From: Bacteroidales bacterium
GTDB lineage: Bacteria; Bacteroidota; Bacteroidia; Bacteroidales; Muribaculaceae
Length of the DNA: 64,000 bases
Reading direction: 5' to 3'
Assembly (NCBI GenBank): GCA_015061005.1
Contig: SUXJ01000011.1
Span: 26,090 to 90,089 of the forward strand
In this document: in pieces, positions 15,531 to 25,676 of the stretch
Layout of the letters: each line of letters starts with the position of its first letter
Position numbering within the stretch: position 1 is the first letter of the stretch
The notes under the pieces: model-generated
The model's input: only the letters and a program-made list of their open reading frames with translations
Databases searched by the model: none
Told to the model about the DNA's origin: nothing
Position numbers and translations under genes: made by a program

Positions 15531-16529
15531 CTATTTGATAAGTTTAACAACCCATTCAACAATGGTTGAGAGCGTTTCAGTGCTCAGATCTCCTTCAAGG
15601 ATTGCATATTCTTGTGGAAGCCCGGTTTGCGATTTCTGAAACAGATGATTATGATCCTCCAATTCTATGGTTTCAGCCATGGGATTTAGTGTCTTGAACG
15701 TTTTCAGATTTGCGACCGGAACTTGAAGGTCTTTAGTTCCGTTTAGAGCTAAAAACGGTATTCGGATGTTTTTTATATCTTCTGCCGGGTCATATCGAAG
15801 CATTGACCTCATCCATGGGCTCAGAATCCCGTTGATTTGAACTTCAATTTGTGCTTTAACTTGAGGCATCGTTGCCGCTACCCCGAGCTCACGGCTCATG
15901 ATGGCCATCAGCGTCGGGCGTGCAAGTGCTGTTGGCGTATTAGATGCTGCAATGCTCACCAGTTCTCTCTGCAAGGCTTCTTGATCCCATTTGCCGGTCA
16001 TGGCGGTGGCTAATGCTCTTGACTGAGCCATCAATAGGCTGTCGCCTTTCCATGCCGGTGCCGCAAGTGTGATGATAAAGTCTGCTCTTGTGTCAGTCGC
16101 TCCGAGTCGAATCGCGACTGTACCGCCCGACGAATGTCCGATCAACCCCTTTTTTACCCCGGGAATGAGTGAGTCTAATTTTGCTAATGCAGCGCGGCTG
16201 TCTTCCATGTCGGTATCAATGGTTATCCCTTCTGCATCGGCAGAATTGGCATAGCCTCGGTCATCAACGCGCAACACTGCAAATCCCGCTTCTCCCAACG
16301 CTCCTGCCAAGGTCTTAAAAGGCGTCTTGCCCATAATCTCCTCATCGCGGTTTTGTACTCCGCTGCCTGTTATCAGCAATATCGCCGCTTTGGGTTTGTG
16401 GGGTAGGGTAAGCGTTGCACCTAATTCTATTCCGTCGCTTGTGGTCACTGATATTTCGCGACTTTCATAGTCGCCTGCCGATACTTGACTCGCCATCAAG
16501 CCGATTAGCCATGCCAAATATTTCTTCAT
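15531..16529 (-). CDS. Alpha/beta hydrolase, exported
   Basis: 332 aa. Signal peptide (about 1-19, ending SQVSAG), then a serine hydrolase fold: LLITGSGVQNRDEE (oxyanion region), nucleophile elbow GLIGHSSGGTV, acid in LNGTKDLQVP and His in LEDHNHLF. It resembles dienelactone-hydrolase-like or prolyl-oligopeptidase-type esterases exported to the periplasm. The substrate is unknown. It follows a lipoprotein gene by 5 bases. Confidence 0.85.
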   Translation of the reverse strand: MKKYLAWLIGLMASQVSAGDYESREISVTTSDGIELGATLTLPHKPKAAILLITGSGVQNRDEEIMGKTPFKTLAGALGEAGFAVLRVDDRGYANSADAEGITIDTDMEDSRAALAKLDSLIPGVKKGLIGHSSGGTVAIRLGATDTRADFIITLAAPAWKGDSLLMAQSRALATAMTGKWDQEALQRELVSIAASNTPTALARPTLMAIMSRELGVAATMPQVKAQIEVQINGILSPWMRSMLRYDPAEDIKNIRIPFLALNGTKDLQVPVANLKTFKTLNPMAETIELEDHNHLFQKSQTGLPQEYAILEGDLSTETLSTIVEWVVKLIK

Positions 16530-16534
16530 GATTC

Positions 16535-17374
16535 TTAATAGTTGATTTCTCGTTCTGAAATGTAAATAGGATTTAGTTCTTCGGTCTCAAAAACGGTCTG
16601 TTTGATCCAATTCCCTTTGGAATCATACTCATATTCTATGAAGTACTCAATATCCTCATCGCTGTCCCATAATGTAATCCATGTGTTCATTTCGAGGTGC
16701 GCATTCTTTAAGTAAATCGGCAGATTCTTATTCCATTTTGCTTCGTAATACGCTTCTCCTCGCCGATATTCAATGATTCTACCGTCGTCATTATGGGTTG
16801 TTGAGCCTTCCCATAGCTCGCCGCCGTTTGCGTCATAATCAGTCCATTGAGCTTCGGTTTTGCTTTGTTTTGTGTATTCTGTTGAGCCGGAAAATTCCCC
16901 ATCGGTATATGTTTCGGTTTCTTTTAAACAATCACCTTCCCACTTAGAAATTACTTCTTGGTTGAGGTAGTCGCTTTGTATTGACATTTTGCACACTTTG
17001 TCTCCCTCATATTCATATTTGATGGTCATATTCAGGTCTCCGTCAGAATCATATAAGTTATGTTTCGTTCGCAATCCGTTCTCATCATATTTAAACTTTG
17101 CTACTTCCTTTAAGTCACCGTTGGGATCATACTTTTTTATCGATTCCGTGTTGCCGTCTTCATTAAAGTACACCGTGTAGACCTCTTCCAAATCTCCTTT
17201 TGTCGGCTCGCCGAATTTACTTGTTGCTTCGTATGTGCGTACTGTGAATGATTTTGCCGGTCGGTTCAATCCCCACAATGTTTCGTAATCGCGGTCGCGA
17301 TCTGCCTTATTGCAACTTGTTGTGGCTATTATTGTGCCTAAAATCAGGAGTGTAATGATAGGTTTCTTTTCCAT
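16535..17374 (-). CDS. Lipoprotein with YD/MORN-like beta repeats
   Basis: 279 aa. The lipoprotein signal ends ATTSC. The body is a run of short beta-hairpin repeats such as YFNEDGNTESIKKYD, KYDENGLRTKHNLYD and EYEYDSKGNWIKQT, each with a D/N-G turn, like YD or toxin-like repeat proteins of Bacteroidetes. It is probably a surface lipoprotein of unknown role. It sits between a hydrolase and umuC, all on the same strand. Confidence 0.7.
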   Translation of the reverse strand: MEKKPIITLLILGTIIATTSCNKADRDRDYETLWGLNRPAKSFTVRTYEATSKFGEPTKGDLEEVYTVYFNEDGNTESIKKYDPNGDLKEVAKFKYDENGLRTKHNLYDSDGDLNMTIKYEYEGDKVCKMSIQSDYLNQEVISKWEGDCLKETETYTDGEFSGSTEYTKQSKTEAQWTDYDANGGELWEGSTTHNDDGRIIEYRRGEAYYEAKWNKNLPIYLKNAHLEMNTWITLWDSDEDIEYFIEYEYDSKGNWIKQTVFETEELNPIYISEREINY

Positions 17375-17381
17375 AATGAAA

Positions 17382-18647
17382 TTATTTGATTTCTATAATG
17401 TCTGATAGTCGCGTGCTGAAAAGTCGCGATTCATGTTCGCGACGAGTCATGTCGGTTCCTCCGTCGTTCATCGATGCAATGTGCACTGCGTGCCTATTTT
17501 GAGGCGATGCGTTGATATGGTCCATGGCGCGCATCAATCTCTCTCGGCGAGCAATTTCCTCCGGGTTGGCAAACAGGGAGCGAGTCACGTCGCTCTTGGC
17601 CGTGCAGTGTGTTATCGTCACTCCGGTTTTCTTGTAGCCGTAACCGCTCCTATATACCTTTTCCAAGGCTCGCAATGCTGAGCCGACTATTGCCGAGGTA
17701 TCATCGGTCGGGTCGCTCAAACGCTGCGTTGCAGCATTGAAGTACTGAGGCAGACTTTCGTGAAACCGATTGGTACACACATACACTTCAATAGCTTCAG
17801 CCACCAAGCCTTGAGAGCGCAGCCGATTGGCGCATGTCGTGGCGTGGCTCACTATCGATTTCTTTACCTCATCAATGTCATACAGATCTGATTGAAACGA
17901 ACGCGCACAACTGATGCTTTTGCGCTGCGGTGGCACGATTTCCTTACTTATACAGCTGTGGCCGTTCAGTTCGCGCCACATTCTATGCCCCACTATGTTA
18001 AATAGCTCCTTAACTCTATCTTCCGACATATCCGCAAGTTCCAATGCCGTAGTGATGCCTTGGCGACGTAACTTCGGAGCATTGCGCCGACCGATGCCCC
18101 ACACGTTCTCAATCGCTGTAAGACTCATTGCTTTGCGAGCTTTCTCAGGTGTATCGATCAAGCACGCCCCCTGATATCCGTCATATTGTTTGGCAAATCG
18201 AGCCGCAATTTTCGCTAACGTCTTTGTGTGAGCTAACCCGAGCGAAATAGGAATCCCGGTGTTGCGCCTGACGGTTTTTACAATGTGACGGCCAAATTCG
18301 CCGATGTCGCCAATCTCGTCATCTAAAAACAGAAAAGCCTCATCTATTGAATAAATCTCAATGTCGGCACAAAAACTGCGCAATGTGGTCATCACGCGTC
18401 TCGACATGTCGCCATAAAGCCTGTGATTGCCGGAAAAAACCACTGCTCCGCCTCGTTCAGCCTGTTCGCGAATCTTGAAATACGGATCTCCTCGTTTTAT
18501 CCCTAATGTTTTAGCCTCATTGCTCAGAGCAACTGCACAGCCGTCATTGTTGCTCAACACTATTACAGGCCGACCGATTAGCGACGGGCGAAACACTCGT
18601 TCGCACGACACGAAAAAATTATTGCAATCAGCCAACCCAATCATCAC
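17382..18647 (-). CDS. umuC: DNA polymerase V catalytic subunit (Y family)
   Basis: 421 aa, the family's normal length. Palm residues: Asp in GLADCNNFFVSCE and the acidic pair in YSIDEAFLFLDDE. A helix-hairpin-helix lies near NVWGIGRRNAPKLRRQGI; little-finger domain near residue 245 onward. It performs error-prone translesion synthesis with processed UmuD. It abuts umuD, and two adjacent ATGs at 18647 and 18644 are equally possible starts. Confidence 0.93.
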   Translation of the reverse strand: MMIGLADCNNFFVSCERVFRPSLIGRPVIVLSNNDGCAVALSNEAKTLGIKRGDPYFKIREQAERGGAVVFSGNHRLYGDMSRRVMTTLRSFCADIEIYSIDEAFLFLDDEIGDIGEFGRHIVKTVRRNTGIPISLGLAHTKTLAKIAARFAKQYDGYQGACLIDTPEKARKAMSLTAIENVWGIGRRNAPKLRRQGITTALELADMSEDRVKELFNIVGHRMWRELNGHSCISKEIVPPQRKSISCARSFQSDLYDIDEVKKSIVSHATTCANRLRSQGLVAEAIEVYVCTNRFHESLPQYFNAATQRLSDPTDDTSAIVGSALRALEKVYRSGYGYKKTGVTITHCTAKSDVTRSLFANPEEIARRERLMRAMDHINASPQNRHAVHIASMNDGGTDMTRREHESRLFSTRLSDIIEIK

Positions 18648-19090
18648 TATCGTGGCCTTCGCCGATTGGGCTTAATCGTATACAGAACCACACCCCAAAC
18701 CATAAACTCATTATCTGCCGTAACTTCGATGGGCTGATAATTATGGTTCGACGGCATTAAATACAATCGTTGCGACCCTCTGTCAAACTTGATTCTCTTG
18801 AGCGTAAAATCTCCGTCGAGACAACACACTGCCAAGTCGCCGTCTTCCGGCTCAATTGATTTGTCAATAACCAAAATATCGCCTTCGTTGATGCCTTCTT
18901 CTCGCATCGAATCTCCTACAACTCTGCCGTAGAACGTCGATGCGGGATGCTCAATCAAGTCCCGGTTTAAATCAATAGTCTCGCCGGCATAATCCTGTGC
19001 CGGGCTCGGGAATCCCGCCTGAATACCTCCGTCGGCATACTCCAACTCAAGCTCCGACTCCGTTGCCGCCTTAAAAATCTCTAAATCCAT
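18647..19090 (-). CDS. umuD: UmuD-like S24 autoprotease
   Basis: 147 aa from ATG 19090. Cleavage site Ala25-Gly26 (QAGFPSPA), catalytic Ser61 in GDSM and Lys98 in FTLKRI match the spacing of UmuD. An upstream ATG (19105) is in frame but overlaps the -7 box, so the inner start is chosen. RecA-stimulated self-cleavage is expected to make UmuD' for polymerase V. It overlaps umuC by one base. Confidence 0.9.
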   Translation of the reverse strand: MDLEIFKAATESELELEYADGGIQAGFPSPAQDYAGETIDLNRDLIEHPASTFYGRVVGDSMREEGINEGDILVIDKSIEPEDGDLAVCCLDGDFTLKRIKFDRGSQRLYLMPSNHNYQPIEVTADNEFMVWGVVLYTIKPNRRRPR

Positions 19091-19094
19091 ACCG

Positions 19095-19125
19095 CAAATA
19101 TACAAATTCCCCCCAACTTCCCCAA
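19095..19125 (-). promoter_or_regulatory. Promoter of umuDC
   Basis: On the minus strand, TTG (19123-19125), 20 bases, then TATATTTG (19095-19102). The start codon of umuD begins only 4 bases after the -7 box, so the mRNA may be leaderless. Confidence 0.5.
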
Positions 19126-19130
19126 TACGA

Positions 19131-20057
19131 TTAAACTCCGATTTCTTTAATTCCTATCTCCTTGAGATATTCGTATGTAGAATCATAGAATAACGGATTT
19201 CGGGTGGGATCTTCTGGATCTCCTTCTGGAACAACTATAACCATGCCTTGGCGAGCACGGGTAAGTAGTACGCGGTAGGCATTTTTTGGGAAGGCTTGGC
19301 GTTCGTATTTTTTAATGTTCTGCCATTTGTCGCCGCAAAATGAATGATGCGACCAACCAGACGGCGTGTAACGGAAGTCTCCGTCCCAAACAACGCATGA
19401 CCAATCGAGCTCTAATCCCTGTACGTCAAATTCTGTAGCAACATCTTCCAAATAAAATGATGAACGCACATCTGTGGCATCATCTAAAAACCAATGCACA
19501 ACATCTGGCTTAAAGCGCACATCAATTGCTAACGGCTTCAATCGTTCTGCTTGAGAGGACGCAATCATGCCATATCGCTCTGCACCTCGTGCATGCTTTT
19601 TCAGCCAATGTTTTGCTTGCTCAAGGGAACGGGTCAAAACTATTGGATATTTGTCAAGCGTTTGATATGCATTGCGAGCACCCTCCACGTCTCGATTAAG
19701 TAGATTTTGCACAAATTTTGCAAGATTCTCTGCGCGGAATGAACGCATCGATACCGCTAAGTGTAAAGACGGTTCATATTCTACATGTTCATGTTCCGAG
19801 AGTAACTCTAAGGAGTGTCCGGCAGCATATTCTGCATCGTGTAGTCTGTCCGATATAAAGACATGCCAATCTTTGTATTCGCGATTGAGTGCCTCTATCC
19901 ATTCGCTTATACCAGCTTCACCTGTGTTAATTTCTTGTCCTCCACCAACAAGGCACACTATAACCGCCCAATCATCGTGGCGATCAAGACAAGAAATCAA
20001 GTACTCAGGTTCGGAATAAGGGAAGTTCGGATATCCCTTTTTGCGATTATCATAATC
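19131..20057 (-). pseudogene. 5'-truncated DUF2075 (P-loop helicase-like) gene
   Basis: The 289-residue frame from TTG 20000 matches the C-terminal half of DUF2075/Schlafen-type helicases: CLVGGGQEINTGEAGISEW, ATEFDVQGLELDWSCVVWDGD and YRVLLTRARQGMVI. Recognisable family sequence (KKGYPNFPYSEPEYL) continues 19 codons upstream of any start, up to a TAG at 20058-20060. The N-terminal half with Walker A and the first DEAQ motif is missing. It is therefore a remnant, next to umuDC. Confidence 0.75.
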
Positions 20058-20134
20058 CTAAATTTATCGCTTCAGAGTTAAGAAAAATTTATAAATAGAA
20101 ATAGATATGTTTTTAAAGTTTTTCTCAAAAATCT

Positions 20135-20164
20135 TTTGTTTTAATGAGAATTATCGTAACTTTG
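20135..20164 (+). promoter_or_regulatory. Promoter of rho
   Basis: TTTG (20135-20138), 18 bases, then TAACTTTG (20157-20164). Confidence 0.6.
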
Positions 20165-20348
20165 CACTGCTAATAAGGGCAAAAGGCCCGGTATTTTGTT
20201 ATAAAATAAAGGAATACACATTTACACTCCGCTGTTGCCGGGCGGAAATTGGTTATATAGATGCGTTTTTTTGAGTTTGTATTCGAATTATTGCGCTTTT
20301 TCCTCTCGGCAAAGCTCCCATCCCCCAAAAATATTAAACGTATAGTTG
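20165..20348 (+). other. Long 5' leader of rho
   Basis: About 180 bases separate the promoter from the start codon. A small hairpin GGGC/GCCC (20177-20180 with 20186-20189) lies at the head of the transcript and a GCCGGGCGG stretch near the middle. Rho genes are often autoregulated by premature termination in such leaders; that is an inference here. Confidence 0.4.
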
Positions 20349-22310
20349 ATGGAAACTTACAAGTTAAACCAACTTAATGAAATGAGCCTTGAGCAGCTCC
20401 AACAAATTGCCTCTAATTTCGGTTTGAAACAAATTGACCCCGAGGATCGCGAAAAATTGGTCTATGGAATTATCGATCATGTGGCTGAAGCATCATCTGC
20501 CGCACCCCAACGTGAATCCAAACCTCGCGGTCGTAAACCTAAAAAAGCTAATCAGGTCAAAGAGAGCGAATCGGTCGATCGGGCTGTTGCAGAAAACACT
20601 GCGGAGAAAGCAGAGCCAACCGCAGAAACTCAACCCAAAAAGCGTGGCAGAAAATCGAAAGCCGAAAAGGAAGCCATGCTTACTCGAAAGGAAGACACTG
20701 CACAAAATGCGCCTGCATTAGAACAAAAAGACTCAGAAGAGCCCCAAGAAAATGCCCCTCAAACCAAACGTGGGCGGAAGCCTCGCAAGGAGAAGCTTGA
20801 GCCCACGCAGAGTGAGCAACCGCAATCGACCGAAGCCGAATCAAAGACTCAGTCTTCATCGGATGAATCCGCAGCTCAACCCTCGGCAGAGCAAGAGCAT
20901 ACGCAGCGAGTGTTTGGCTCCGGAGCCGATTCTTCTTTCAATGACTTCTTCCCGGCGTCGCGCCCCGGCAAGCAGTTCCGTCCGCGTACCGAAAGCGAAC
21001 GAGCCGAGGCAGAGCGTCGTGCTGCTGAGGCTGCCGAAGCCGCTGCAAATGCACCCGTGCTACTCGCAGAACCCGGCCAGCAAGCCGCAATGCGCCAGCA
21101 GCAATTCCAAGGCAAAAAGAATAAGTTTGATCGTCAAAATCGTCAGCAAAATCAGCAGCAACAACGAGCTCAAGAGGTTGCTTCCAAATTCGATGGAGTT
21201 ATCAAAGCCAACGGAGTGCTTGAAATCGACACTCAAGGATTCGGATTTTTACGTTCCAGCGACTATAACTACATGCCGTCGCCCGACGACGTGTTACTTT
21301 CCCAGCAACAAATCAAACATCTCGGGCTCAAGGCCGGCGATGTTGTGGAATGTTCAGTACGTCCGCCCCACGAAGGCGAAAAATACTATCCCATGACCGA
21401 GGTTCTCTCCGTCAATGGTCGTGACCCCGGATTCTTGCGTGATCGCCAAAATTTCGAACATCTCACTCCTCTCTTCCCTGACGAGAAATTCCGCCTGTGT
21501 GGCTCGCCGCGAACAACTAATCTCTCCACTCGCGTCGTCGATATGTTTGCGCCCATCGGCAAGGGGCAGCGTGCGCTCATCGTAGCTCCGCCTAAAACCG
21601 GTAAAACAATCTTGCTCAAAGACATTGCAAATGCCATTGCCGAAAATCACCCCGAAACCTACATTATGATTCTCCTCATCGATGAGCGTCCCGAGGAAGT
21701 GACCGACATGAAGCGAACAGTTAATGCCGAGGTTATCGCATCAACTTTCGACGAACCTGCCGATCGTCATGTGAAGATTGCCGGTATTGTGCTCGAAAAG
21801 GCAAAACGCATGGTTGAAAGCGGTCACGACGTGGTGATTCTTCTTGACTCCATTACTCGTTTGGCGCGTGCGTATAACACAGTAGCCCCCGGTTCCGGCA
21901 AGATTCTGTCCGGTGGTGTTGATGCCAATGCTCTTCAGAAACCAAAGCGTTTCTTCGGTGCTGCTCGCAACATTGAAAACGGAGGCTCACTCACCATCAT
22001 TGCAACTGCTCTGACCGAAACTTCCTCCAAGATGGACGAAGTCATCTTTGAAGAATTTAAAGGTACCGGCAATATGGAATTGCAACTCGACCGCAAACTA
22101 TCCAATAAGCGCGTATTCCCCGCCGTTGATATCATGGCATCGAGCACTCGACGCGATGACCTCCTACTCCCGAAAGAAACAATTCAGCGCATGTGGATCA
22201 TGCGTCGTTTCCTCTCCGACCGCAACTCTATCGAAGCAATGGAGTTCATTCAAGATAGGATGGAGCGCACGCAAAGCAACGACGAACTCCTTCGCACCAT
22301 GGGCGATTAA
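20349..22310 (+). CDS. rho: Transcription termination factor Rho
   Basis: 653 aa from ATG 20349 (a TTG lies one codon upstream). The N-terminal Rho-N helices (about 1-45) are followed by a roughly 230-residue Glu/Gln/Lys/Ala-rich insert typical of Bacteroidetes, the OB-fold ([20 protein letters not shown]) and the RecA-like motor with Walker [23 protein letters not shown] and a Q-loop-type [14 protein letters not shown] region. It is a hexameric RNA helicase ending transcription. rbfA and a LolC-like gene follow closely. Confidence 0.96.
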   Translation: METYKLNQLNEMSLEQLQQIASNFGLKQIDPEDREKLVYGIIDHVAEASSAAPQRESKPRGRKPKKANQVKESESVDRAVAENTAEKAEPTAETQPKKRGRKSKAEKEAMLTRKEDTAQNAPALEQKDSEEPQENAPQTKRGRKPRKEKLEPTQSEQPQSTEAESKTQSSSDESAAQPSAEQEHTQRVFGSGADSSFNDFFPASRPGKQFRPRTESERAEAERRAAEAAEAAANAPVLLAEPGQQAAMRQQQFQGKKNKFDRQNRQQNQQQQRAQEVASKFDGVIKANGVLEIDTQGFGFLRSSDYNYMPSPDDVLLSQQQIKHLGLKAGDVVECSVRPPHEGEKYYPMTEVLSVNGRDPGFLRDRQNFEHLTPLFPDEKFRLCGSPRTTNLSTRVVDMFAPIGKGQRALIVAPPKTGKTILLKDIANAIAENHPETYIMILLIDERPEEVTDMKRTVNAEVIASTFDEPADRHVKIAGIVLEKAKRMVESGHDVVILLDSITRLARAYNTVAPGSGKILSGGVDANALQKPKRFFGAARNIENGGSLTIIATALTETSSKMDEVIFEEFKGTGNMELQLDRKLSNKRVFPAVDIMASSTRRDDLLLPKETIQRMWIMRRFLSDRNSIEAMEFIQDRMERTQSNDELLRTMGD

Positions 22311-22330
22311 TCTCTGATAACAATAATAAT

Positions 22331-22687
22331 ATGGAAACTACACGTCAAGCCAAAATATCGCGCCTCCTTCAGAAAGAACTTAGCGAAATATTCCGTAATG
22401 AAACCGCTAAAATGCGTGGAACTATGGTATCGGTCAGCTCGGTCAAAGTATCGCCTGACCTATCTATCGCAAGGGCGTATTTGTCAATTTTCCCCTCTGA
22501 GAAAGCCGGAGAGGTAATTGATAGCCTTAACTTGCAGATGAAAACCGTGCGCTACGAACTTGCTCGACGCACTCGTTTTCAATTGCGCAGATGCCCGGAA
22601 TTGCAGTTTTATCTTGATGACACTATCGATTATCTCGAAAATATCGACAGACTTCTTGGCGATACCGAAAAAAGTGACCTTCAATAG
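22331..22687 (+). CDS. rbfA: 30S ribosome-binding factor A
   Basis: 118 aa, KH-like fold. The RQAKISRLLQKELSEIF start, VSVSSVKVSPDLSIARAYLSIF core and LRRCPELQFYLDDTIDYLENIDRLL end are classic RbfA. It binds the 30S subunit late in 16S maturation. The stop is immediately followed by the TTG start of the permease gene, so the two are likely coupled. Confidence 0.93.
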   Translation: METTRQAKISRLLQKELSEIFRNETAKMRGTMVSVSSVKVSPDLSIARAYLSIFPSEKAGEVIDSLNLQMKTVRYELARRTRFQLRRCPELQFYLDDTIDYLENIDRLLGDTEKSDLQ

Positions 22688-23884
22688 TTGAAAGTTCAGT
22701 TTCGCATAGCTCTGCGCTATCTTTTTGCGCGTAAGTCCCGTGCTGCCGTCAATGTAATCTCATTGGTTTCGGTTGCCGGTATAGCTTTGGCCACTGCCGC
22801 ATTGGTAGTGGTCATGAGCGTTTTTAACGGCTTCAATTCCTTGATTGAGTCTCGTTTATCAGTTCTCGACCCTCCTTTGTCGGCAATTCCGACTCATGGC
22901 AAGGAGTTTTCCTCCGTCGATTCCTTATGTAATCTATTGGAAACTTTGCCCGAAATTGACGTAGCTCGCCCAGTAATCGAAGAGCGTGCTTTAGCGGTTT
23001 TCGGTGAACATCAAATGGTGGTTCGGTTGCGTGGCATTCCTGAGGATTTTTATCCTCAATTTGCCGAGATTTGCCCTGTCGGGTTTCCATGGGAGGATTA
23101 TCATCCTCGGGCTCAGCCGGCTGTGGTGAGCGTCGGGGTGGCTAATCGCTTGGAATTACCTGTTGCTTCGGAAGATGTGCTTCTTCTCTATGAACCCAAA
23201 CGTAAGGGACGAATGAATCCGGCAAGTCCGATGTCGGCTTTCCGCATCGACTCCGTTGCTCCGTCGGCTGTCTATATTGTGAATCAACAAGAAGTTGATG
23301 CCGATTTGGTGTTTGCTCCGTTTGCTTTAGTCGCAAAATTATTACAATATAAAAATCAAGCCACTGATATTTATATTTATCCGACCGGTTCTGTTGATGC
23401 AGCCCGAAGTGCTGCTCAAAATATTTTAGGCTCCCATGCTCGGGTTATGACTCTGAATGAACGCCAAAGTGCCACTTTTCAAGTCGTAAACATTGAAAAG
23501 TGGGTAACGTTTATGCTCTTGGGCTTCATTTTGCTCATTGCGTCCTTCAATGTTATCTCATCTCTTTCTCTTCTCATCATAGAAAAAGAACCAAATGCCG
23601 AGACCTTGCATTCTCTCGGAATGTCACGTAGCCGCATTCGCTCCGTATATCGTATTGAGGGATTGTTGATTACTGCATTTGGAGCAATAATCGGCATTGT
23701 TTTTGGCTCGCTCTTGAGTCTCGGACAGCAATATTTTAAATGGGTAAAGATAGCCGCCGATGCTTCAAATGTGTCAGTCACCGCCTATCCGGTTGAATTT
23801 CACTTGATTGATTTGTTGCCTGTAACTTTGTTAGCCTTAGCTGTCGGAGTTGTAACCTCCTTGATTGCAACTCGTAAGATTTAA
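22688..23884 (+). CDS. LolC/FtsX-family ABC transporter permease
   Basis: 398 aa. A span near 20-45 and three more near 265-290, 320-345 and 365-390 frame a large periplasmic domain, the MacB/LolC topology. The N-terminus (FRIALRYLFARKSRAAVNVISLVSVAGIA, split here) is typical of lipoprotein-release permeases. The start is TTG directly after the rbfA stop. It probably extracts lipoproteins from the inner membrane with a LolD-type ATPase encoded elsewhere. Confidence 0.85.
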   Translation: MKVQFRIALRYLFARKSRAAVNVISLVSVAGIALATAALVVVMSVFNGFNSLIESRLSVLDPPLSAIPTHGKEFSSVDSLCNLLETLPEIDVARPVIEERALAVFGEHQMVVRLRGIPEDFYPQFAEICPVGFPWEDYHPRAQPAVVSVGVANRLELPVASEDVLLLYEPKRKGRMNPASPMSAFRIDSVAPSAVYIVNQQEVDADLVFAPFALVAKLLQYKNQATDIYIYPTGSVDAARSAAQNILGSHARVMTLNERQSATFQVVNIEKWVTFMLLGFILLIASFNVISSLSLLIIEKEPNAETLHSLGMSRSRIRSVYRIEGLLITAFGAIIGIVFGSLLSLGQQYFKWVKIAADASNVSVTAYPVEFHLIDLLPVTLLALAVGVVTSLIATRKI

Positions 23885-24822
23885 GGCTCCGGACGATAAT
23901 TATAGTTATTGCGCTGTGCTTCAAACGTTTCCGGAGTAGCTTTCAGCACTGCTGTATCAGCCATTGGGTCGTAGTTTCGGCAGATGTCTTCAAGCAGCGC
24001 ATATTCGGTAACGGAATCAGTTGCTAATGTGATGTTCGGGTCTATGGCCTTTACTGCCATTGCCGTTGCGCGGCGTTTTCCCTCAAGCGAATAACCTGCA
24101 ATGTGAGGAGTTGCAATTGTTGCCATGTCCAGCAACTCACGACTGATGCAAGGCTCACCTTCCCAGCAGTCAATAATGGCTCCGCTGACTTGTCCCATTT
24201 TCAGTGCCTTAATTAATGCTTCACTGTCAACTATTGCTCCGCGTGCGGCATTGATTATTAAGGGACGAAGTTTCAGTGAGGCAAAAAACTGCTCGTTTGC
24301 CATGTGGTAGGTTGATTCATCTAATGGAGTGTGAAAGGTAATAATATCAGCTTTCTGAGCAATTTCTTCCATTGACGTGGGAAGCCCCAGCGGAGGATCG
24401 CATAACAATGTTTTATAACCATTGTATCGTGCCCACCTATTTACGATTGACCCGACATTGCCAACGCCGACAATTCCTATGGTCGCACCGGTCTTAATGC
24501 CTGTTGCGGCTATGCCGGCTAAGACATATTGTGCCACCGCCGGGGCATTACACCCCGGAGCATTATATACTTCAATGCCATTTGCTGCGCAATATGTCAG
24601 GTCGATATGGTCAAGCCCAATTGTTGCAGTGGCTATCTTCTTGACTGAGGTGCCGTCTAATAACGCTGCATTGCATATCGTACGAGTTCGCACAACGAGG
24701 GCATCTTTGTCCCTGACACTGGCATTGTTAAAATCTTCGGGGGCAAGATAAACCACTTCATGGCCGGCCGATTCAAACAAGCCCTTGATGAATGGTATTT
24801 TGGATTCTACAGCTATTCTCAT
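23881..24822 (-). CDS. pdxB: Erythronate-4-phosphate dehydrogenase
   Basis: 313 aa from ATG 24822; an in-frame ATG at 24906 would overlap the next gene heavily. D-2-hydroxyacid dehydrogenase fold: GIVGVGNVGSIVNRW (NAD binding), FHTPLDE, NAARGAIVDSEAL (catalytic Arg), a downstream Glu and His in TPHIAGYS. It catalyses the second step of the DXP-independent pyridoxal phosphate route. It is convergent with the LolC-like gene, with a 4-base overlap. Confidence 0.9.
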   Translation of the reverse strand: MRIAVESKIPFIKGLFESAGHEVVYLAPEDFNNASVRDKDALVVRTRTICNAALLDGTSVKKIATATIGLDHIDLTYCAANGIEVYNAPGCNAPAVAQYVLAGIAATGIKTGATIGIVGVGNVGSIVNRWARYNGYKTLLCDPPLGLPTSMEEIAQKADIITFHTPLDESTYHMANEQFFASLKLRPLIINAARGAIVDSEALIKALKMGQVSGAIIDCWEGEPCISRELLDMATIATPHIAGYSLEGKRRATAMAVKAIDPNITLATDSVTEYALLEDICRNYDPMADTAVLKATPETFEAQRNNYNYRPEP

Positions 24823-25676
24823 TTTAAGCCTATCAGCACTCCAAGACCGCACCAAATCAGAATAATATAAATCCAACTGAAACGCCTCAGAGATAAGAAG
24901 TGACACACGTTATAGGCCATGCAAACGTTTACCAATCCGAAGTAACTCTCTGCATTGGCAGAATCAAGGAAGGGTAGGGCAAGGGTGCCGGCTGTTAACC
25001 CTAACATAGCCATATTGCGTGCTCGCGATCTTGCCGGATAACCATAAGCAGGTAAGAATGTCGCAATACCGGCCATACAGGCAATGACGCTTATCGCTAT
25101 CACTGTGATTGAACTCCCCGGAATGAAGTCGCTGCTATATATTGTAATAATCCTACTTGCGTCTGTTAACTTCAGTGGTAATGCTATAATTGCCGGAGTA
25201 ATGAAACCGAGAATGCTCGCGGTCAAACCTCGAGCTGAAAAGCATCTGACCAAAATCAATGCTGCAAACATAACTAATGCCACTAATCCATAACTACGCT
25301 CAAATAGTGCTCCGGTTCCGAACGCCAAGTAAATGACGAAAAAACTCCGAGTGGCTTCCGGTTGATTAAAGCAAATGAGCAAGACCGTAAGACACATGAC
25401 TGCGACTAACGTGAGTATGACACCGGATATGTCGGGAATCATTGCTGCCTGAGCTAACATGAAGATTCCCAAGAAAGGGAAATATGCTCCACGAAACATA
25501 ACTCTGGCTTTTATTTGCGACAGCATCAGTGCACCAATTACTCCCGAGAGAAGAGCGATGACCCACGATTGTCTCTCTCCGCTATATAGAATCATTCCCG
25601 TGGCTCCCAGAGCCACGAGAATTGAAACTATCGGACTTTGAATTATCCGTTGAATTGCCTTGGGGCGTTCTTGCAT
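24819..25676 (-). CDS. Polytopic membrane protein of unknown function
   Basis: 285 aa with about nine hydrophobic spans. Similar genes sit beside purD or pdxB in Bacteroidales and are annotated only as hypothetical membrane proteins (DUF6427-like). It overlaps pdxB by 4 bases and purD by one, so it is part of a three-gene operon. No transport motif is recognised. Confidence 0.7.
   Translation of the reverse strand: MQERPKAIQRIIQSPIVSILVALGATGMILYSGERQSWVIALLSGVIGALMLSQIKARVMFRGAYFPFLGIFMLAQAAMIPDISGVILTLVAVMCLTVLLICFNQPEATRSFFVIYLAFGTGALFERSYGLVALVMFAALILVRCFSARGLTASILGFITPAIIALPLKLTDASRIITIYSSDFIPGSSITVIAISVIACMAGIATFLPAYGYPARSRARNMAMLGLTAGTLALPFLDSANAESYFGLVNVCMAYNVCHFLSLRRFSWIYIILIWCGLGVLIGLK

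Noticed and set aside
20752..21396. 214-codon frame inside rho
   Set aside because: Out-of-frame shadow of the low-complexity insert and OB-fold region of Rho.
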